DNA from: Tsukamurella sp. 1534
GTDB taxonomy: Bacteria; Actinomycetota; Actinomycetes; Mycobacteriales; Mycobacteriaceae
Direction: 5' to 3'
DNA length: 64,000 bases
Assembly (NCBI RefSeq): GCF_000312385.1
Contig: NZ_HE997627.1
Coordinates: 67,911 to 131,910 of the forward strand
Positions within the stretch are counted from its first letter, which is position 1. Every line of letters begins with the position of its first letter. The translations under genes were made by a program, and so were the position numbers. This document shows, piece after piece, positions 36,796 through 45,681 of this stretch. The notes below the pieces were generated by a model that was not told the origin of the DNA, did not search any database, and saw only the letters and a list, made by a program, of their open reading frames with translations.

Positions 36796-37593
36796 ATGCC
36801 GTTCGCCGTGACGCCCGACGGGTCCCGATTGTCCTACATAACCCACCCGGCCGCACCCGGAGCGACTGGGCCGGGACTGCTGCTCATCGCCGGCCAGGCG
36901 CTCGGGGCGAGCTCCTGGGATCCCGTGGTCGACGACCTGCGAGCCGCCGGCCCCGTCGTCGTCTACGACCACCGCGGCATCGGGGAGAGCGACGACGTGT
37001 TCCCCCGCCGGTGGAGCACCCGCGACTGCGCCGTCGACGCGCTCGCGGTGCTCGACGCGGCCCGCGCCGACGGGATCCTGGGCGAGCAGGCCGACGTGTA
37101 CGGCTTCTCCATGGGCGGCCGGGCCGCCCAGTGGCTCGCGGCCGACCACCCCGAACGGGTCCGCAGGCTGGTCCTCGGCGCGACCACCGTCGGCGACCGG
37201 CACGGGCTGCCCCGCCCCGACGAGGTGCTGCGCATCCTGGTCCGCTCCGACCGGCAGGCACTGCTCGAACTGTTCTTCACCCCGGACTGGCTCGCCGGCC
37301 ACCCGGAGGCCGCCGAGGCGATCCTCGCCCGGCCGCGTTCGCTGCCCGCGCAGCGCGCGCACTTCGCCGCGAGCACCGACCACGACGGCTGGGACGCGTC
37401 CGCCGCGATCAGCGCGCCGACCCTCGTGCTGCACGGCGCCGAGGACCGCATGTGCCCGCCCCGCAACGCCGAGATCCTCGCCGACCGGATCCGCGGCGCC
37501 CGGCTGCGCCTCTACCCGGGCGTCCGGCACGGCTACCAGCTGCAGGAACCCTCCGCCACCCGCGACGCCCTGGCCTTCCTCGCGGAGCCGTGA
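36796..37593 (+). CDS. Alpha/beta hydrolase
   Basis: 265 residues with a complete alpha/beta-hydrolase fold: oxyanion region LLIAGQALGASSWD, DHRGIGESD, nucleophile elbow YGFSMGGRAAQW (Ser near 111), acid in LVLHGAEDRMCPPR and His in PGVRHGYQLQ. No membrane or signal segment, so it is cytosolic. It resembles 3-oxoadipate enol-lactonase-like esterases, but substrate is not predictable. It is 18 bases upstream of a lactate-monooxygenase-like gene, so the two are probably co-transcribed. Confidence 0.82.
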   Translation: MPFAVTPDGSRLSYITHPAAPGATGPGLLLIAGQALGASSWDPVVDDLRAAGPVVVYDHRGIGESDDVFPRRWSTRDCAVDALAVLDAARADGILGEQADVYGFSMGGRAAQWLAADHPERVRRLVLGATTVGDRHGLPRPDEVLRILVRSDRQALLELFFTPDWLAGHPEAAEAILARPRSLPAQRAHFAASTDHDGWDASAAISAPTLVLHGAEDRMCPPRNAEILADRIRGARLRLYPGVRHGYQLQEPSATRDALAFLAEP

Positions 37594-37611
37594 ACCTGCT
37601 AGTTTCCCTGC

Positions 37612-38760
37612 ATGGCGGACGCGGTGGATTTCGGTGGCTTCCAGGACGGCATCTACGCGGAGGGCCTGCTCGCCAAGCACCGCCGGTTCCCGTACACCTT
37701 CGCGGATCTCGAGGCGCGGGCCCGGCAGATCCTCGACCACGCGACCTTCGATTACGTGCGCGGCGGAGCCGGTGACGAGACCACCCAGGACGCCAACGTC
37801 ACCGAGCTGCGCCGCTACGGCTTCGTGCCGCGGATGCTCCGCGACCGCAGCACGCGCGACCTCTCCACCACGTTCCTCGGAACGGAACTGACGGCCCCCG
37901 TCGTACTGTGCCCGGTGGGCGTCAACGGCCTGGTGCACGAGGGCGGCGACCTCGAGGTCGCGCGCGCCGCCGGCGCGCTCGGCGTGGCCGCGATGTACTC
38001 GACCCTCTCGGACGCCCCGCTGGAGGAGGTGGCCGACGCGCGCGGCGACTCGTTCGGCGCGTTCCAGCTGTACCCGACCAAGGACGACGAGCTCACCGAC
38101 AACCTGGTGCGGCGCGCCGAGAAGGCCGGATTCGACGCCCTCACCATCACCCTGGACACCGGCTCCCTGGGCTGGCGCCCCCGCGACCTCGCCAACGGCT
38201 ACATCCCGTTCCTGCGCGGCCGCTGCCTGGCCAACTACCTCACCGACCCGCGCTTCCTGGAACTGTGCGGCACCGACGCGCCGCCGCCGCTGCACGCCGG
38301 CATCGTCTGGTCCTCCCTGTTCTCCAAGCCGACCTTCGGCTGGGACGACGTGGCCAGGATCCGCAGGATCACCGATCTGCCGATCATCCTCAAGGGCATC
38401 TGCCACGCCGACGACGCCCGCAAGGCCGCCGCGGAGGGCGTCGACGCGATCGCCTGCTCCAACCACGGAGGCCGCCAGGCCAACGGCGGACTCCCCGCGA
38501 TCAGCCACCTCGAGGGCGTCCTCGACGCGGGCCTGCCCGTCACGTTCGACAGCGGCATCCGCGACGGCGTCGACGTGCTCCGCGCCGTGGGGCTCGGGGC
38601 CACGCTCGCGGGGATCGGCCGCCCGTACGTCTACGGCCTCACCCTGGGCGGCGCCGCGGGCGTCGAGCACGTCGTGCGGTCGATGCTCGCCGAGGCCGAC
38701 TTGACCATGGCCGCCGACTGCCTGACCAGCCTCGCCGACCTGCACGTCGTGCGCAGGTGA
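37612..38760 (+). CDS. FMN-dependent alpha-hydroxy-acid oxidase, lactate 2-monooxygenase type
   Basis: 382 residues. Features of the family are FDYVRGGAGDETT near 44-56, PVVLCPVGVNGLVHEGGDLE (FMN contacts), GAFQLYPTKD, the Lys in PIILKGICHADDA, catalytic His in SNHGGRQANGG near 284-293, and phosphate-binding TFDSGIRDG and GIGRPYVYGL. The N-terminal extension and spacing are closest to mycobacterial lactate 2-monooxygenase, which turns L-lactate into acetate and CO2. Close relatives may use other 2-hydroxy acids. GTGA overlap with the next gene. Confidence 0.85.
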   Translation: MADAVDFGGFQDGIYAEGLLAKHRRFPYTFADLEARARQILDHATFDYVRGGAGDETTQDANVTELRRYGFVPRMLRDRSTRDLSTTFLGTELTAPVVLCPVGVNGLVHEGGDLEVARAAGALGVAAMYSTLSDAPLEEVADARGDSFGAFQLYPTKDDELTDNLVRRAEKAGFDALTITLDTGSLGWRPRDLANGYIPFLRGRCLANYLTDPRFLELCGTDAPPPLHAGIVWSSLFSKPTFGWDDVARIRRITDLPIILKGICHADDARKAAAEGVDAIACSNHGGRQANGGLPAISHLEGVLDAGLPVTFDSGIRDGVDVLRAVGLGATLAGIGRPYVYGLTLGGAAGVEHVVRSMLAEADLTMAADCLTSLADLHVVRR

Positions 38761-39272
38761 CGGGCCCCGACCCCACCGGCTTCGACTGGTTCGGCTTCGA
38801 GGACGCCGTCTTCGAGGAACTCCGGACCGTCGCACGGGCCCTCGTCTACCAGTCCGACGGTGAGCTGCCCTACGCCTACGCGCTCACCGGCCTGCACGCG
38901 GAGCCGTCCGGCCCCGTCGACCTGCCGTACCCCGCGCTCGGCACCGTCGAATCCGTCGATCCGCGGCGGTTGTGGGAGCCGCCGGCGTGGCCGCGCCGCG
39001 ACGACGGCTGGGCGCTCCGCGCGCCGCTCGACGGCTGGCAGGACCGCCTGAACGCGGCCGTGGACGGGCTCGACGAGGGTGCGTGGGCGGCCGCGCACGG
39101 CCGCTACGGACACGCGCTTCTCGGCGCGGTCCGGCGGGCGGGCGCCGAGCTCGTCGCGGAGGGAACACTGCCCACCGAGGTGGTCGTCCTAGTGGACGAC
39201 GGCGCGGACCTGGCCGCGAAATCGTCGCGGCCGCAGCGATTACGCGGCTACTGGGCGGCCCGCGCGGAGTAG
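38757..39272 (+). CDS. Hypothetical protein
   Basis: 171 residues that I do not recognise. It begins PDPTGFDWFGFEDAVFEELR and contains DGELPYAYALTGLH; it is acidic, rich in Trp and Leu, with no membrane segment. The start resembles cytosolic DUF4303-like proteins, but I would not assign it. GTG 38757 overlaps the stop of the monooxygenase gene (GTGA), so it is translated with that gene and could be an accessory factor. Confidence 0.7.
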   Translation: MTGPDPTGFDWFGFEDAVFEELRTVARALVYQSDGELPYAYALTGLHAEPSGPVDLPYPALGTVESVDPRRLWEPPAWPRRDDGWALRAPLDGWQDRLNAAVDGLDEGAWAAAHGRYGHALLGAVRRAGAELVAEGTLPTEVVVLVDDGADLAAKSSRPQRLRGYWAARAE

Positions 39273-39282
39273 CGTCTGCGGG

Positions 39283-40431
39283 ATGACGTTCGCGACGCTC
39301 GCGCTGATCACGGCGCTGGGGCTGGTGGGCCCGCTGCTCTCGGCCCGCGAGTCCTGGCACCTGCCGGTGATCCTGGGCCCGATGTTCGCGGGCGTCCTGT
39401 TCGGCGCGACCGGTTTCCGGATCCTCGACGCGACGGAGCCGACCTTCGCGTTCCTCGCCGACATCGGCTTCGCCCTCGTGATGTTCGTCGCCGGAACGCA
39501 TGTGCCCGTGCGGGACCCGGCGGTACGATCCGCCCTCGGCGCGGGGGCGGCGCGCGCGGCCGCGGTGGGCGTCATCGCCGCGGTGCTCGGCGCGGCGCTC
39601 TCCGCGCTCTTCGGCACGGGACACGCCACCCTGTACGCGGTCCTGATGGCCTCGTCCTCGGCGGCCGTGGTGCTGCCGATCATCGACGCCGGTCACCTCA
39701 CCGGGAAACCGATCCTCGCCCTCACGGCGCAGGTCGCGATCGCCGACACCGTGTGCGTGGTGGCGCTGCCGCTGGTCATCGATCCACCCACCGCGGGCCG
39801 CGCGGCGATCGGGGCCGCGACGGTCGCGGTGGCCGCGTTCGCGATGTTCGTGTTCATGCGGTGGAGCCGGCGCAACGGCCTGCGGGACCGGATCGAGGCG
39901 ATATCGGAGGCGCGGGAGTTCGCCATCCAGCTGCGGATCAGCCTGGTGGGGCTGTTCGTGCTGGCCGCCATCGCCACGACCATGCACGTCTCGGTGATGC
40001 TCGCCGGGTTCGCGCTGGGCCTCGCCGTGGCCGCGGTGGGGGAGCCGCGCCGGATGGCCGCGCAGCTCTTCGCCATCGAGGAGGGGTTCATGGCGCCGCT
40101 GTTCTTCGTGTGGCTGGGCGCCCGCGTGAACCTGCGCGACCTGGTCGAGCACCCGAAGTTCATCCTGCTCGGGCTCGCGCTGGGGCTGGGCGCGATCGCC
40201 GCGCACGTCGCGATGCGCGCGGCGGGGCTCCCGCTGCCGCTGGGCGTGCTCGCCGCCGCGCAGATCGGGGTTCCCGTCGCCGCCGTCACCGTCGGCGAAC
40301 AGCTCGGACTGTTCGTGCCCGGCGAGGGCGCGGCGCTGATCCTCGGCGCCCTGGTCACCATCGCGGGCGCGGCCCTCGCGGCGGGCCGAGCCGCACGATC
40401 GGCGCCGCCGGAGCGGGTGCCGGCCGGCTAG
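39283..40431 (+). CDS. CPA2-family cation:proton antiporter
   Basis: 382 residues with about twelve membrane helices. GPMFAGVLFGATGFRIL and FLADIGFALVMFVAGTHV match the KefB/GerN CPA2 type, and the unwound ion site is in MASSSAAVVLP and VAIADTVCVVALPLV. There is no C-terminal TrkA/RCK domain. It exchanges Na+ or K+ for H+ across the inner membrane. TAGCGT seven bases before ATG 39283 would allow a leaderless start. Its stop interlocks with the xthA stop at CTAG. Confidence 0.85.
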   Translation: MTFATLALITALGLVGPLLSARESWHLPVILGPMFAGVLFGATGFRILDATEPTFAFLADIGFALVMFVAGTHVPVRDPAVRSALGAGAARAAAVGVIAAVLGAALSALFGTGHATLYAVLMASSSAAVVLPIIDAGHLTGKPILALTAQVAIADTVCVVALPLVIDPPTAGRAAIGAATVAVAAFAMFVFMRWSRRNGLRDRIEAISEAREFAIQLRISLVGLFVLAAIATTMHVSVMLAGFALGLAVAAVGEPRRMAAQLFAIEEGFMAPLFFVWLGARVNLRDLVEHPKFILLGLALGLGAIAAHVAMRAAGLPLPLGVLAAAQIGVPVAAVTVGEQLGLFVPGEGAALILGALVTIAGAALAAGRAARSAPPERVPAG

Positions 40432-41282
40432 AAGTCGTACTCCACCACGACGGGCGCGTGATCGGACAACCGTTCGTCGGGCGACGCCTCCTTGTCGACG
40501 GTGACCGACCGCGCGACGCCCGCGAGGTCGGGCGTGGCGAGGTGGTGGTCGATCCGCCAGCCCACGTCCTTGGTGAACGAGGCGCCCGCCCAGCTCCACC
40601 ACGACAGCGGGCCGGGCCGGTCGCCGTGCTGCTGCCGTACCACGTCGACCAGGGTCCGCGGCCCGAGCCGCGCGCCCAGCCACTCGCGCTCCTCGGGAAG
40701 GAAGCCCTCCATCTTCTGCGCGGGTCGCCAATTGGTCACGTCGTGCGGCAGGTGCGCGATGTTGAGGTCGCCGAGCAGCAGGAACTCGCGCCCGGCGGCG
40801 CGGGCGGCCCGCCGGCTGCGGTCCAGCTCCCGGGCGAAGGCGTCGAGGAAGCCCATCTTGCGGGCGTACTTGGCGCCCCCGTCGGGCTGGTCGCGCATGC
40901 CGCCCGGCTTCTGCAGGTGCGCGGGCAGCCCGCCCTTGGGCAGGTACAGGCACGCCACCGTCAGACGCGCCCCGGCCAGGTCGACCTCGATGTACCGGCC
41001 CTCGTGGGCGAACGCCCGCAGGCCGCGGGCCCGCGGCGGCACCGTTGCCCAGGACCGCACCGCCGCAGGCGGTTCCCGCGTGAGTACGGCCACGCCGTTG
41101 CGGCCGGGAACGGACCCGCAATCCGCGGACGCGTGGTAGCCGGGGAACCCGCCGAGCGCGTCCGGCGGGCACCGCAGTTCCTGCAGCGCCACGACGTCCG
41201 CCCCGCGGCCCGCGAGCCACGCGTCGAACCCGCGGCGCCGCGCGGCGCGGATGCCGTTGACGTTGAAACTCGCGACGATCAG
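40428..41282 (-). CDS. xthA: Exodeoxyribonuclease III family enzyme with apparent CTG start
   Basis: 284 residues from the proposed start. The catalytic signatures of the AP-endonuclease/ExoIII family are FNVNGIRAA at about 6-14, VVALQELRCP (Glu near 35), LLGDLNIAH (Asp/Asn), RIDHHLATPDL and the terminal SDHAPVVVEYDF. It cuts DNA at abasic sites and trims 3' ends. The first active-site Asn lies upstream of the first GTG (41192), and no ATG, GTG or TTG fits before the preceding gene. CTG 41282 overlaps the dehydrogenase stop as CTGA, exactly like ATGA/GTGA couplings elsewhere here. Confidence 0.82.
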   Translation of the reverse strand: MIVASFNVNGIRAARRRGFDAWLAGRGADVVALQELRCPPDALGGFPGYHASADCGSVPGRNGVAVLTREPPAAVRSWATVPPRARGLRAFAHEGRYIEVDLAGARLTVACLYLPKGGLPAHLQKPGGMRDQPDGGAKYARKMGFLDAFARELDRSRRAARAAGREFLLLGDLNIAHLPHDVTNWRPAQKMEGFLPEEREWLGARLGPRTLVDVVRQQHGDRPGPLSWWSWAGASFTKDVGWRIDHHLATPDLAGVARSVTVDKEASPDERLSDHAPVVVEYDF

Positions 41283-42445
41283 GGCGCCGTCGCCCCGCTC
41301 GACGGGTCGATGAGGATCTTCGCGTGCACCTCGGGGTCGCCGAGCGCGTCGAACGCGTTCTCCACCCCGTCGAGCCCGACGGTGCCCGTCACCAGCGGCC
41401 GCACGTCGACCTTGCCGCTTGCCATCATGTGCAGCGTGTCGTGGAACTCGCCCGGGTCGTAGCCGAACACGAAGCGCAGGTCGATCTCCTTGTTACCGGC
41501 CAGCGCGGGCATGATCGTGTCAGGTTCCATGCACACGCCCACCACGACGACGCGGGAGCGCAGCGGCGCGGCGGTGATGATCTGATCGATCATCCCGGGA
41601 ATGCCCACGCACTCGAACACGACGGGGCCCTCGGGAACCTCGTGCAGCCGCTCCGCGAGCCGGAACACGTGCCACCACGGCACCGGGCCGGGCACGAGGG
41701 TCAGTTTCTTCATGGTCTCCACGCCGAGCGTCAGCATGTCCGAGACGGACCGCAGCTCGTTACGGCCGGGCTTGTAGGCCTCCCAGGGCTGCTGCACCCG
41801 CGGGTCCACCACGACGTGGGCGCCCATCTTCTCGGCCAGCGCCCGCCGGCCGGGGGAGAAGTCGCTCGCCACGATGTTTTTCACGCCCGACGCGCGGAGC
41901 ATCGCGATCACCGCGAGACCGATGGGGCCGCAACCGATCACGACGGCCGTCTGGCCGCGGCCGACGTCCGCGCGGCGCACGGCGTGCCACGCCACGGCCA
42001 TCGGTTCGGTGAGCGCGGCCTCCTCGTCGGACAGCTTGTCCGGCACCGGCATCGTCATCGCCTCCTGGACGACGACCTGCTCCGCGTACGAACCGGGGGC
42101 GCGCTCCGACAGGCCCACCAACTGCGGCTCGTTGCCCACCTTGACGGTGGGGAGGGAAACGACGCGAGTGCCCACGGGCCAGCGCTTGCGGCACCCGGGC
42201 CCGTACTCGGCGACCGTGCCCACGAACTCGTGCCCCATCACCACCCGCTGATCGGTGCGCATGCAGTCCGGGTAGCCGGCCTTCGCCGCGAGGTCCGCGA
42301 CGAGGTCGGCGTGGTGGCGGGCGTGCAGGTCCGAGCCGCAGATGCCGGTACGCGTCACGTTCAGCAGCACCTGTCCGCGGGCGGGGCTGGGGGCGGGGAG
42401 TTCCTCGACCGTCAGGCGTCCTTCGTTGACCACGACAGCTTTCAT
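41279..42445 (-). CDS. Zinc-dependent alcohol dehydrogenase-like oxidoreductase
   Basis: 388 residues, MDR superfamily. Catalytic-zinc ligands are in TGICGSDLHARHH and GHEFVGTV, and the NAD(P) fold has VIGCGPIGLAVIAML near 175-190. The four-cysteine structural-zinc lobe of classical alcohol dehydrogenases is missing: that region reads LPTVKVGNEPQLVG. The substrate could be a secondary alcohol, polyol or aldehyde. ATG 42445 is preferred over 42457, since MKAVVV is the normal family start. Translationally coupled to xthA. Confidence 0.85.
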   Translation of the reverse strand: MKAVVVNEGRLTVEELPAPSPARGQVLLNVTRTGICGSDLHARHHADLVADLAAKAGYPDCMRTDQRVVMGHEFVGTVAEYGPGCRKRWPVGTRVVSLPTVKVGNEPQLVGLSERAPGSYAEQVVVQEAMTMPVPDKLSDEEAALTEPMAVAWHAVRRADVGRGQTAVVIGCGPIGLAVIAMLRASGVKNIVASDFSPGRRALAEKMGAHVVVDPRVQQPWEAYKPGRNELRSVSDMLTLGVETMKKLTLVPGPVPWWHVFRLAERLHEVPEGPVVFECVGIPGMIDQIITAAPLRSRVVVVGVCMEPDTIMPALAGNKEIDLRFVFGYDPGEFHDTLHMMASGKVDVRPLVTGTVGLDGVENAFDALGDPEVHAKILIDPSSGATAP

Positions 42446-42476
42446 GCCGCCCACCATAACCGCCCTGGCGGCGGGT

Positions 42477-43328
42477 TCAATCGGCGAGTTGCGCTGCCAG
42501 GACGGCGCGCACCGCGGCGTCGTCGCCGACGTCGATCCCGAACGCGTCGTCGAGCACGCGGACGATCTCCTCGACCGAGGTCAGGGCCCGGCGTTCGGTG
42601 GCCGCGCCCACCCGGTGCACGGCGTAGTCCGCCCCTGCGAGCACGTGCCGGCGGCCCGGTTCGGCGCGGGCCGCCATGACGGCGCCCCGGAACGGGGAAT
42701 CGGGGTGGGTCGAGACGTACCAGTTGCCGGTGTGCAGGTCGACGGTCCGCTGTTCGGCCAGGTCGAACACGTAGAGCGGGCGCGCCGTGTCCCCGAGGTG
42801 CTGGCGCAGCAGGTAGCGGGTGGTGACGGAGGTTGGCACCGGGGTCACGCTGTAGTGCTCGTGCGGGGTGGCCTGCAAGCCGGTCCCGTCGAGCAGCAGC
42901 GGGCCGGTGGGCACCATGCCGCCCAGGCCCACATCGGTGATATGCCGCGCACCGTCGAGGTGGACCAGGGTGAGTTGATGGGTGCGCGCGTGCGACTCCC
43001 AGTCGTCGGGGGCGGCGCCGATCACGACCCACCCGGTGAGCGGCCGCGCATCGAAGCCGAGGGCCTGCAGCAGCCACAGGAACAGGCCGTTGAGCTCGTA
43101 GCAGTAGCCACCGCGGCGGCCGGTGAGGATCTTCGTCGACAGCGCGGCGGGCGAGAGGTCGACGGGCGCGCCCACGGCCGTGGCGAGCGTCTCGAACGGG
43201 AACGTCGCGACGTGCCGCAGCTGCAGATCGCGCAGCGTCTCCAGGGTGGGCGGGGGCCGATGGGCGAGCCCGAGGCGGTGCAGGTAGGCGTCGATGTCGA
43301 CGGTGGTGGTCGGCGCAACGGTGCTCAT
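42477..43328 (-). CDS. nat: Arylamine N-acetyltransferase
   Basis: 283 residues. The catalytic triad is clear: Cys76 in RRGGYCYELNGL, His117 in RTHQLTLV and Asp132 in TDVGLGG. The enzyme moves acetyl or propionyl groups from CoA to arylamines and hydrazines. In M. tuberculosis NAT can acetylate isoniazid and is linked to sterol catabolism; neither context is visible here. Length fits the family. It ends 31 bases before the dehydrogenase start on the same strand. Confidence 0.92.
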   Translation of the reverse strand: MSTVAPTTTVDIDAYLHRLGLAHRPPPTLETLRDLQLRHVATFPFETLATAVGAPVDLSPAALSTKILTGRRGGYCYELNGLFLWLLQALGFDARPLTGWVVIGAAPDDWESHARTHQLTLVHLDGARHITDVGLGGMVPTGPLLLDGTGLQATPHEHYSVTPVPTSVTTRYLLRQHLGDTARPLYVFDLAEQRTVDLHTGNWYVSTHPDSPFRGAVMAARAEPGRRHVLAGADYAVHRVGAATERRALTSVEEIVRVLDDAFGIDVGDDAAVRAVLAAQLAD

Positions 43329-43435
43329 GACCCCACGCTAGAACCTGGACGGCGGTTGAGGGCAAGACGACGACCGCCGCTCCCCGGGTGCGTCCCTCCC
43401 CGGCGGGGCGCGCCGATACCTGGTTCGATGAGCAT

Positions 43436-43891
43436 GTGAGCAGACCGGCCGAGATCCGTATCGTCAGCGCTTCCCGCGATATCGCCGCTTCGGCGGAAAC
43501 CCTGTTCGAGTTGATCGCCGATCCCGCGCGGCAACCGGAGTGGGACGGGAACGACAACCTGGCCGAGGCCGCCGCGGGCCAGCGGGTGCGCACGGTGGGC
43601 GACGTGTTCCGGATGCGGCTGACCAACGGCCAGGTCCGCGAGAACCACGTCACCGAGTTCGACGAGGGGCGCGTGATCGCGTGGCGGCCGTCCGCCGAGG
43701 GGCAGGAACCGCCCGGGCACCTCTGGCGGTGGCAATTGGAGTGGATCCCCGGTGGAGCGACCCGCGTCACCCACACCTACGACTGGACGCTCCTGCAGGA
43801 CGAGCAGCGGCTCCCGCGGGCCCGGGCCACGACGTCGGACCGTCTGGCCGCCTCCCTGGAGCGCCTCGCGATCGTCGCCGAGCAGCGATGA
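43436..43891 (+). CDS. SRPBCC-family protein
   Basis: 151 residues. An N-terminal strand and helix (RIVSASRDIAASAETLFELI), then ADPARQPEWDGN and the closing helix TTSDRLAASLERLAIVAEQ, are the START/polyketide-cyclase-like SRPBCC pattern. It binds an unidentified hydrophobic ligand in the cytoplasm. GTG 43436 is the best start. It overlaps the APC permease start (ATGA), so the two are coupled; whether they share a substrate is unknown. Confidence 0.78.
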   Translation: MSRPAEIRIVSASRDIAASAETLFELIADPARQPEWDGNDNLAEAAAGQRVRTVGDVFRMRLTNGQVRENHVTEFDEGRVIAWRPSAEGQEPPGHLWRWQLEWIPGGATRVTHTYDWTLLQDEQRLPRARATTSDRLAASLERLAIVAEQR

Positions 43892-45120
43892 CCGAACTGC
43901 GGCGCAGCCTCGGCCTCGGCGACGCGGTCGCCGTGGGCCTGTCCGCGATGGTCGGTGCGGGCGTCTTCGCCGCGTTCGCCCCCGCGGCGGCCGCCGCCGG
44001 ATCTGCGCTGGTGGTGGGGCTCGCGGTGGCCGCGCTCATCGCGTACTGCAACGCGAGCAGCTCGGCCCGGCTCGCGGTCCGCTATCCGCAGTCCGGCGGC
44101 ACCTACGTCTACGGGCGGGAGCGGCTCGGCCCGTTCTGGGGGCACCTCGCGGGGTGGAGCTTCGTGGTGGGGAAGACCGCCTCGTGCGCGGCGATGGCCC
44201 TCACGGTGGGCGCGTACGCCTGGCCGCAGTACGCGCACGCCGTGGCCGTGGGCACCGTCGTCGCCCTGACGGCGCTCAACGTGTTCGGCGTGCAGCGCTC
44301 CGCCACGGTGGCCCGAGTCGTCGTGGCTCTCGTTCTGGCCGTCCTGGCGGTGGTCGTCGTCGCCGCCCTCACCTCGAGCGCGGCGGACCCCGGACGCCTG
44401 TTCGACGGTGCCTCGGGCGGCTTCTTCGGCGTGCTGCAGGCGGCGGGCCTGCTGTTCTTCGCGTTCGCGGGTTACGCGCGGATCGCGACGCTCGGTGAGG
44501 AGGTCGCCGACCCCGAGCGGACCCTGCCGCGGGCGATCTTCCTCGCCCTGGCCGGCACGCTCGTGGTGTATCTCGCGGTGGGCGTCGCCCTGCTCGCTGT
44601 GCTCGGTCCCGGCGGGGTGGCGGGCTCCGCGGCGCCGCTCGCCGACGCCGCGCGCGCGTCCGGGTGGGCGGGCCTCGCGCCGGTGGTCCGGGTCGCGGCG
44701 TGCGTGGCGGCCGTGGGTTCGCTCCTCGCCCTCATCCTCGGCGTCTCGCGCACCACCCTGGCCATGGCCCGCGACGGACACCTCCCGCGTGCTCTCGCCG
44801 AGGTCGACGAGCGCCGGAAGGTGCCGGTGCGCGCGGAGATCGCGGTGGGCGCGGTGGTGGCGGTGGCCGCCGCGTCCGCCGATCTGCGGTACGCCATCGG
44901 CTTCTCCTCGTTCGCCGTGCTCGTGTACTACGCGGTCGCGAACGCGTCGGCGTGGACGCTCGACGGTGCGCTGCGCTCGCGGATCGTGCCCGCGGTCGGG
45001 CTCGCGGGCTGCCTGCTGGTCGCGTTGTCGCTGCCCACCCGGTCCGTCGCGGTGGGGATGCTGGTGCTGGCCGCCGGGGCACTCGCGTACGCGGTGACAC
45101 GCGAACGGGGCGGCGCCTGA
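43888..45120 (+). CDS. APC-superfamily amino-acid permease
   Basis: 410 residues with about twelve membrane helices. The first helix has the substrate loop AVGLSAMVGAGVFAAFAP, and FAFAGYARIATLGEEVADPERTLP is the helix 6-7 signature of amino acid/polyamine/organocation permeases. It imports or exchanges amino acids or amines; the substrate is not predictable. It ends three bases before the convergent DUF218 gene. Confidence 0.87.
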   Translation: MTELRRSLGLGDAVAVGLSAMVGAGVFAAFAPAAAAAGSALVVGLAVAALIAYCNASSSARLAVRYPQSGGTYVYGRERLGPFWGHLAGWSFVVGKTASCAAMALTVGAYAWPQYAHAVAVGTVVALTALNVFGVQRSATVARVVVALVLAVLAVVVVAALTSSAADPGRLFDGASGGFFGVLQAAGLLFFAFAGYARIATLGEEVADPERTLPRAIFLALAGTLVVYLAVGVALLAVLGPGGVAGSAAPLADAARASGWAGLAPVVRVAACVAAVGSLLALILGVSRTTLAMARDGHLPRALAEVDERRKVPVRAEIAVGAVVAVAAASADLRYAIGFSSFAVLVYYAVANASAWTLDGALRSRIVPAVGLAGCLLVALSLPTRSVAVGMLVLAAGALAYAVTRERGGA

Positions 45121-45123
45121 TGG

Positions 45124-45681
45124 TCAGCAGCCGGTCTGCGTCAGCGCTTTGAGCCACCCGGCGCTCTGGTAGCCCCAGCCGAACACGGTCTCCACCGGGC
45201 CGCGATGCTCGGGGAAGTCCGTCATCTGCATCCCGTCGGTGTAGCAGCGCTCCATGATGAACCGCGCCCGCTCGACGTGCGCGGTGGTCGTGATGACGAT
45301 GATCTCGTGCCACTGGCGCTGCTCCGCCATGCGGCGGATCTCCCGGGCCTCGCCGCGGGTCGTCCACGGCTGGGGGAGGAAACAGGTGATGGTGACGTCC
45401 TTCACGGCCCCGCTGCACAGGCTCTGCATGCGGGTGTCCGTGGGGCCGACCGAGTTCGACAGCACAACCTCCCCGGCGAGCCCCTGCGAGGCGAGCTCGA
45501 TGCCGTACTCGAAACGCTCATAGGGGTTGCCGCCGAGCACGATGACGGCGTCCGCGCGGTGCAGCCGCCCGTCGATGTCCGGGGCCACGTAGGTGCGGTA
45601 CACCGTGGCGCCGACGATCAGCACCATCATGACCGCCAGCCCGATCACGACGAGCTTGTGGGCCGGCCGCATGCCGGTCAC
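45124..45681 (-). CDS. DUF218 (SanA/ElyC/YdcF-type) membrane-anchored protein
   Basis: 185 residues. One N-terminal membrane helix (about 10-28, LVVIGLAVMMVLIVGATVY) and the DUF218 start ADAVIVLGGNPYERFEYGIEL, then VVLSNSVG and the TRGEAREI...TTTAHVERARFIMERC segment. ElyC, a relative, affects undecaprenyl-phosphate use in envelope assembly. GTG 45681 overlaps the preceding stop as GTGA, the pattern used by most genes in this operon; ATG 45672 is possible. Last gene of the seven-gene glycan operon, probably acting on the outer face of the membrane. Confidence 0.82.
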   Translation of the reverse strand: MTGMRPAHKLVVIGLAVMMVLIVGATVYRTYVAPDIDGRLHRADAVIVLGGNPYERFEYGIELASQGLAGEVVLSNSVGPTDTRMQSLCSGAVKDVTITCFLPQPWTTRGEAREIRRMAEQRQWHEIIVITTTAHVERARFIMERCYTDGMQMTDFPEHRGPVETVFGWGYQSAGWLKALTQTGC

